From positions 1-10,213 of the forward strand of contig NZ_JASLCE010000029.1 of the NCBI RefSeq assembly GCF_030146175.1: a stretch of DNA of 10,213 nt, given 5' to 3'. This document shows, in pieces, positions 1 through 5,200 of this stretch. Every line of letters begins with the position of its first letter. Within the stretch, counting starts at the first letter, position 1. The notes beneath the pieces were generated by a model. It was not told the DNA's origin, ran no database searches, and saw only the letters and a program-made list of their open reading frames with translations. The stretch comes from Flavobacterium sp. (GTDB lineage Bacteria; Bacteroidota; Bacteroidia; Flavobacteriales; Flavobacteriaceae). The position numbers and the translations under genes were made by a program.

Positions 1-95
1 CGGGTATCCGAAATGGTACCGCTTAATGTCACTTTCTCCTGGGCAAATATGCCGACTGAGCAAAAAAATAGGCAAATAAAAAGTTTAAAGTTCAT
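1..95 (-). CDS. N-terminal fragment of an exported protein, probably a TonB-dependent outer-membrane receptor
   Basis: Reading the minus strand from an ATG at 95-93 gives 31 complete codons before the window edge. The protein begins with MNFKLFICLFFCSVGIFA, a typical Sec signal peptide: a lysine, a hydrophobic core and a likely cleavage at A-Q. The mature start, QEKVTLSGTISDT, is the usual opening strand of the carboxypeptidase-regulatory-like plug extension found at the N-terminus of many Bacteroidota TonB-dependent receptors, which import ligands across the outer membrane. That family assignment rests on about a dozen mature residues. Other exported proteins with the same N-terminal domain, such as DUF5686-type proteins, are possible. 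The gene diverges from the histidine kinase gene, with a 178-base spacer between them. The rest lies outside the window, so intactness cannot be judged. Confidence 0.62.
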   Translation of the reverse strand, partial: MNFKLFICLFFCSVGIFAQEKVTLSGTISDT

Positions 96-142
96 TTTTT
101 TTGATAATTGTCGTTTTTTGATTGATGATTAAAAAATTACTG

Positions 143-150
143 CAAAGATA
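143..150 (-). promoter_or_regulatory. Putative -7 promoter element of the minus-strand exported-protein gene
   Basis: On the minus strand this reads TATCTTTG, an exact match to the Bacteroidota -7 consensus TAnnTTTG. It lies 47 bases upstream of the ATG at 95, giving a leader of about 40 bases. No convincing TTG -33 element is seen 17-23 bases further upstream, so the call rests on the -7 box. The box overlaps a near-palindrome at 141-159 with the perfect core AAGATATCTT (145-154), which could be an operator. Confidence 0.5.
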
Positions 151-239
151 TCTTCTGCAAGAAAAATTAAGTTAAAATTTATATAAATTATTCGATTTAT
201 TATACTAGTGGCGTTTGTATAAAAAATAGTGCTAAGGAG

Positions 240-268
240 TTGAAAATAGTCCGTTTACTCTATTTTTG
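240..268 (+). promoter_or_regulatory. Bacteroidota-type promoter of the kinase/regulator operon, probably giving a leaderless mRNA
   Basis: TTG at 240-242 and TATTTTTG at 261-268 match the -33 and -7 elements of the Bacteroidota primary sigma factor, with an 18-base spacer. Transcription would be expected to start a few bases after 268. The ATG is at 274, so the mRNA would have essentially no 5' leader. No alternative in-frame start exists upstream before the stop TAG at 247-249, and the next internal Met (residue 58) would delete the first membrane helix. Confidence 0.6.
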
Positions 269-273
269 TAATC

Positions 274-1278
274 ATGAAAATACGCCTTGCCTACGAAAAC
301 TTCTGGTTCCGGAATGTTACCTTTTATCTGCTCCTTTTGTCCCTATTCCTGTATAATGAATACGCCGACAGAAAGCAGGATAAAACTCCGGAATACATAT
401 TCATTGAATTACTACTGATTTTAACAACCATTTATGGGGCAGTCATGTTTAGTAACGTAATTCTTGTAAGAAAATTTCTTTTGGAGAAAAAATATTTTAC
501 TTTTTTTAAATATTTTGCGCTTTTTTGGTTGTTTTATATCATCGTTCAGGTACAGGTTACGCAGAATTTTGGGGAGTATATTTCGCTTTTTAACGAAATA
601 CTCGGAACACTTTTTATGCTTTTTATCGGAACCGGGATTTATTTTATTAATTTATGGGTATTGCAAAATGTTTTCCGAACCCATAAAAAGCTCCTGAATT
701 CCCAGGCGGAGCTCACTTTTTTAAAGCAGCAACTCAACCCGCATTTCTTGCTTAATGCGATGAATAATTTATATGGAGACGCATTGGCCGAACCTCAAAC
801 GGTGGCTGAAAAGATATTAAAGCTTTCCGGTTTGTTGCGGTATCAGATTGAAGCGACCAAAAAAGAATATGTTTGCTTAACAGAAGAAATCGATTTTGTA
901 CAAAAATATATTGGTTATCATCAATATAAGAGCCATAATCTCAAGGTCACCGAACATTCGGAAGGCGATTTTGAAGATTTTTTTATACTACCGCTTGTAT
1001 TTATGACGTTAATTGAAAATGCCATCAAATTCTCGTCAGAATGCGAACAACCTTATGTCGATATCCACTGGAAATTTATGGAGGATCATCTTATTTTTAC
1101 GATTGAGAATAATTGTCTGGCAGAAGGCTCATTTTTGGAAAGTACGGGACTTGGACTGGAAAATTTGAGACGAAGGTTGATTGTATCGTTTGTAAAACAT
1201 AAAATTACCATTGATAAAAATGTCATTGGTGTTTTTAAACTGGAATTACAATTATGGAAATTAAATATAAATGCCTGA
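274..1278 (+). CDS. Membrane sensor histidine kinase, LytS/YehU (His_kinase) family
   Basis: The protein has 334 residues. The N-terminal 135 residues form about four hydrophobic helices (roughly 14-28, 41-65, 76-95 and 105-131) with short loops and no sizeable periplasmic sensor domain. A short linker leads to the conserved His_kinase block QAELTFLKQQLNPHFLLNAM, with phospho-acceptor His157. The ATPase part follows: an N-box-like segment with E248 and N249 in LIENAIKF, and a glycine-rich STGLGLENLRRRL at 290-302. The DxG motif of other kinases is replaced by IENN (277-280), which is usual in this subfamily. By family, it should autophosphorylate and pass phosphate to the LytTR regulator encoded directly downstream. 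The last 25 bases overlap that gene, suggesting translational coupling. The stimulus is unknown; with no extracellular domain, membrane or lipid-phase sensing is possible but is inference. The start is fixed by an upstream in-frame stop and the first helix. Confidence 0.92.
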   Translation: MKIRLAYENFWFRNVTFYLLLLSLFLYNEYADRKQDKTPEYIFIELLLILTTIYGAVMFSNVILVRKFLLEKKYFTFFKYFALFWLFYIIVQVQVTQNFGEYISLFNEILGTLFMLFIGTGIYFINLWVLQNVFRTHKKLLNSQAELTFLKQQLNPHFLLNAMNNLYGDALAEPQTVAEKILKLSGLLRYQIEATKKEYVCLTEEIDFVQKYIGYHQYKSHNLKVTEHSEGDFEDFFILPLVFMTLIENAIKFSSECEQPYVDIHWKFMEDHLIFTIENNCLAEGSFLESTGLGLENLRRRLIVSFVKHKITIDKNVIGVFKLELQLWKLNINA

Positions 1279-1949
1279 TCGTTGATGATGAAAAACCGGC
1301 ACACCGGGTTATAAAATCGCATATTGGACAGTGTCCGGAGCTATTATATGGTGGAAGTGCTTATAATGGTAAAGATGCTTTGCAAATGATTGTTAATGAG
1401 TGTTATGATATGATTTTTCTGGATATCAATATGCCGATACTCACCGGTGTTGAACTCATGGAGCGTATGCCAAAACGTCCTGTAACGATTGTTACAACGG
1501 CCTATTCGGACTATGCGTTGAAATCGTTTCAGTATGATGCGGTGGATTATCTGTTAAAACCGGTTTCGTTCCCTCTTTTTGCCAAAGCGGTAGAAAAGGC
1601 AAAGCTATTTTGTAATGCCAATAGTCAGAAAACAGAAGTTAAGGATATAATACGCCTGAAAGTAAACGGCGATATAACCGATATTGCACTGGCTGAGATT
1701 GTTTGTATTGAGAGCGTAGGGAATTATCTAAAGGTATATATCCGGAATACGATTGTTCCGATTGTGGTGTATGGCAGTCTAATCGAAATAATGGATAATC
1801 TCGATAGCCGTTTTGTACAGGTGCACCGTTCCCATATTGTTAATGGAGAACACCTTATGGTTAATCATAAGCACAATCTGAGTCTGACAGACGACCGGAT
1901 TGTTCCGGTTGGGCGAAAGTACCAGATTCTGGTCGATAAACTCAATTAA
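1254..1949 (+). CDS. LytTR-family response regulator
   Basis: The protein has 231 residues, the normal size for this family. The receiver domain (about 4-120) has the acidic pair D11-D12, phospho-acceptor Asp57 in FLDINMP, T81 in TTAYSDYALKSF and K102 in LLKPV, all the residues needed for phosphotransfer. After a short linker, residues 133-231 form a LytTR DNA-binding domain, recognised by ESVGNYLKVY (153-162), RFVQVHRSHIVN (186-197) and VPVGRKYQ (217-224). LytTR domains are beta-rich and usually bind pairs of short direct repeats about two helical turns apart. The gene starts 25 bases inside the kinase gene and is its cognate partner. The targets are not shown by the sequence; the candidates in view are the divergent promoter region at 96-273 and the repeated leader of the giant gene downstream. 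An intrinsic terminator follows 11 bases after the stop. Confidence 0.93.
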   Translation: MEIKYKCLIVDDEKPAHRVIKSHIGQCPELLYGGSAYNGKDALQMIVNECYDMIFLDINMPILTGVELMERMPKRPVTIVTTAYSDYALKSFQYDAVDYLLKPVSFPLFAKAVEKAKLFCNANSQKTEVKDIIRLKVNGDITDIALAEIVCIESVGNYLKVYIRNTIVPIVVYGSLIEIMDNLDSRFVQVHRSHIVNGEHLMVNHKHNLSLTDDRIVPVGRKYQILVDKLN

Positions 1950-1960
1950 ATCATTCTAAC

Positions 1961-1989
1961 AAAAAGACAGTCAGCAGGCTGTCTTTTTT
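1961..1989 (+). terminator. Intrinsic terminator of the kinase/regulator operon
   Basis: A perfect 10-bp stem (AAAAAGACAG at 1961-1970 with CTGTCTTTTT at 1979-1988) closes an 8-base loop and ends in a run of six T. It lies 11 bases after the regulator stop, so the two-gene operon ends here and the giant gene downstream needs its own promoter. Confidence 0.85.
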
Positions 1990-2147
1990 GATTAGAGACC
2001 TTAGGATATTGTTTTTGTATGTGGTATTGGAATGCCCTTTTTTTTGAATTCTTCCAAATTAGAATTTTGTAAGGGTATTAATTATACTATTTAAGACATT
2101 AAAAGGACAATAAAAATCCAACCGGAGCTGTATTCTCAATTTGCACT

Positions 2148-2155
2148 TAAGTTTG
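2148..2155 (+). promoter_or_regulatory. Possible -7 promoter element of the giant surface-protein gene
   Basis: TAAGTTTG matches the TAnnTTTG consensus exactly and is the only such match I find in this spacer on this strand. The best -33 candidate is a CTG at 2128-2130 with a 17-base spacer, which departs from TTG. If used, the mRNA would have a leader of about 85 bases that includes the tandem repeat. Confidence 0.35.
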
Positions 2156-2195
2156 TTTAATGTTTTACAAAAGTGTTTAACATGTTTTGCAAAAG
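2155..2195 (+). repeat. Imperfect tandem direct repeat in the leader of the giant gene
   Basis: Two units can be aligned: GTTTAATGTTTTACAAAAG (2155-2173) and, one base later, GTTTAACATGTTTTGCAAAAG (2175-2195). They differ by a two-base insertion and one substitution. The cores TGTTTTACAAAAG (2161-2173) and TGTTTTGCAAAAG (2183-2195) match at 12 of 13 bases and are 22 bases apart, about two turns of the helix. A third partial core, GTTTTAC, occurs at 2201-2207. This spacing suits a protein binding as a side-by-side dimer, such as a LytTR regulator, but a link to the adjacent regulator is unproven. Confidence 0.55.
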
Positions 2196-2246
2196 AGGTT
2201 GTTTTACGACTTCTCAAAAACAAGAAACAAAATACTGAGTCACGAT

Positions 2247-5200
2247 ATGAAAAAGCTTTTACTTACCGTTTTACCCTTTATTTTTTCCGGTATAATGCAG
2301 GCACAGAACCGACCCAACAATTGTATTAATGCGATTGATATATGGGGAAATGATCATTTTATTTCCAATAGGGATAGTGCCGGAACAGCAGTTGATGAAA
2401 TAACCGGAGATGAAAATTCAGTATGGTTAAAAATCAATGTGATTCAATCCGGCACATTGGGATTTGATATTACTCCTAAAAATCAGAAAGTAGGTCTTTC
2501 GTATAATTTTTGGGTATATGGTCCCAATAACGATTGTTCCAATCTTGGAAAGCCCATACGTTCTTGTACTCCAAAACAGAAAGAGGTGTATCCTAGTACC
2601 AATCGTATTGGAATGAATGGAAACACAACGGTGACACAAACGGATCGTGCCACCGGAAATGGATCTGTTCGATGGTTAGACGTTACAAAAGGGGAGTTCT
2701 ATTATATTAGGATTGACAAGCCGACCAAAGATGCTGATTTTGATTTGCAATGGATCGGAAGTGCTGTCAATATAGATAATGCTACGGACAGTAGAAATGC
2801 TTTCGCTTTTGTTCCGCCGCCAGGTATCATAGATTTGGAGGCAACGATTAGTTCAAGTGCAACAACGATTTGTTCCGGTGATGCAGTAACCATTACGATT
2901 ACCGGTACTCCTAATGCTACAGTGCTATACCATATAAATGGGGGAGCAGAACAAACCGCAATTTTGGATGCTTCGGGAACATTTTCGTTTTCGGAGAGTC
3001 TAACAACAACAACAGTGTATACTTTAACGGCCATAAAAATATATGATAGTATCGGAGTTTTGTTGGAGGAAGAAGCACTAGATGAAGCCGTAACGGTAAC
3101 GGTGCGATTATTACCAACAGCTACCATATCCGGTACCGCTACAATCTGCTCCGGAGAAACAACTCCAATAACTTTTAGTGGTACACCGTCGACTACAGTT
3201 ACCTATACTGTTAACGGAGGCGCTGATCAACAAGTTGTTTTGGATGCCTCCGGAACAGCAATGATTCCGGTAACACTTGCCGGAACGTATGCATTGGTTC
3301 GTGCAACGACTCCGGGTACACATGGTTGTTCGAAGGAACTGAGTGGTTCTGCAACAATAACGATAGTACCATCACCCACAGTCACAATAACTGGCACCGC
3401 CACTATTTGCATGGGTGAAACAGCTACCGTTACGCTTACAGGTACACCGGATAGTACGGTTACCTATACCTTTAATGGAGGTTCTGAGCAACAGCTAGTT
3501 TTAGATGCTTCGGGAACCGCAACACTTTCGACCACAACAGCTGGAACGTATGCTTTAGTTCGTGTAACATCAGCCGGAGCGTTGGTCTGTACACGAAACC
3601 TGACGGATTCGGCAACGATAACGGTAAAACCATTACCAACGGCCATAATAGGAGGTACTACAAGGATTTGTACGGGAGAATCGGCTAACGTTACGTTTAT
3701 TGGTACGCCAGATAGTACGGTTTACTATACTATTAATGGGGGTGCTGAACAGCAGATTGTATTGAATGCTTTCGGAACAGGAACTGTTTCGGCAACAACA
3801 ACCGGAATCTATACATTGGTTCGCGTAACGAGTTCGGGCACAACCGCTTGTTCTCAAGCGCTGAGTGACTCCGCAACGATCACCGTTATACCACCACCAA
3901 CCGCTACAATAACCAGTACTGAAACGATCTGTTCGGGTGAGTCAGCTACAATTACATTTACAGGTACGCCGCTTGCCACGGTTACTTATACTGTTAATGG
4001 CGGTTTAAATCAACAGGTTGCACTGGATGCTTCGGGAACCGCAATTCTTTCGACCACAACAGCCGGAACTTATGCATTGGTACGTGCAATAACTTCGGGT
4101 ACACCTGTCTGTACCCAAGATCTGATCGGTTCTACGACGATAACGATAGCACCATTACCAACCGCTACAATAGCAGGTACTGCAACGATTTGTTCGGGCG
4201 AAACAGCTACCGTTACCTTTACCGGTACACCGAACAGTACGGTTACCTATACTATTAACGGAGGTTCTGAACAGCAGATTATTTTGAATGCTTCGGGAAC
4301 AGGAACAGTTTCGGCAACAACAGCCGGAACCTATACATTGGTTCGTGTCACAACTTCGGGTACACCTGGTTGTTCGCAGAATCTGACCGGTTCCGTAACA
4401 ATAACCGTAAAGCCACTACCAACGGCTACAATAACCAGTACTGAAACGATCTGTTCGGGTGAAACAGCTACTATTACCTTTACCGGTACGCCACTTGCTA
4501 CGGTTGCTTATACTGTTGATGGAGGTTCTGAGCAACAGGTTGTTTTGAATGCTTCCGGAACGGGAACTATTTCAACCACAACAGCCGGTACTTATGCATT
4601 AGTTCGTATAACAACTTCGGATACACCTGTCTGTTCCCAGAATCTGACCGGTTCTACAACAATAACGATAAAACCATTACCAACGGCTATAATAGCAGGT
4701 ACAGCCACGATTTGTTCGGGCGAAACTGCTACCGTTACGTTTACCGGTACACCAAATAGTACGGTTACCTATACTATTGATGGAGGATCTAATCAGCAGA
4801 TTGTTTTAGATGCTTTGGGAGCGGGAACAATTTCAACCACAACAGCCGGAACCTATACGCTGGTTCAAGTAACGGGTTCGGGATTACCGGCTTGTTCACA
4901 GAATCTAACCGGTTCCGCAACAATAACCGTAAAGCCACTACCAACAGCTACTATATCAGGTACCGCAACGATTTGTTCGGGTGAAACAGCTACTATTATC
5001 TTTACCGGTACACCACTTGCTACGGTTGCTTATACTATTGATGGAGGTTCTGAGCAACAGGTTGTTTTGGATGCTTCCGGAGCGGGAACCATTTCGACCA
5101 CAACAGCCGGAACTTATGGATTGGTTCGCGTAACGAGTTCGGGAACACCAGTTTGTTCTCAAGCGGTGAGTGACTCCGTAACGATAACTGTTATACCACC

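Larger units (their letters stand above)
1990..2246 (+). other. AT-rich spacer and leader upstream of the giant surface-protein gene
   Basis: Together with the terminator this is a gene-free stretch of 297 bases between the regulator and the giant gene. No credible small gene is seen. Its right half holds a possible -7 box (TAAGTTTG, 2148-2155) and an imperfect tandem repeat (2155-2195), followed by a weak hairpin (about 2195-2215). The left half (1990-2140) is featureless AT-rich DNA as far as I can see. Confidence 0.6.

Noticed and set aside
234..239. AAGGAG, resembling a Shine-Dalgarno sequence
   Set aside because: It is 34 bases before the kinase ATG with no start codon at usable distance, and Bacteroidota rarely use such sites.
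2187..2246. Upstream ATG extending the giant protein by 20 residues
   Set aside because: The added residues are polar and charged and would bury the clear signal peptide that starts at 2247.
2141..2329. A 62-codon plus-strand frame in the leader of the giant gene
   Set aside because: It overlaps the signal-peptide region in another frame, and its translation shows no domain or clear start context.
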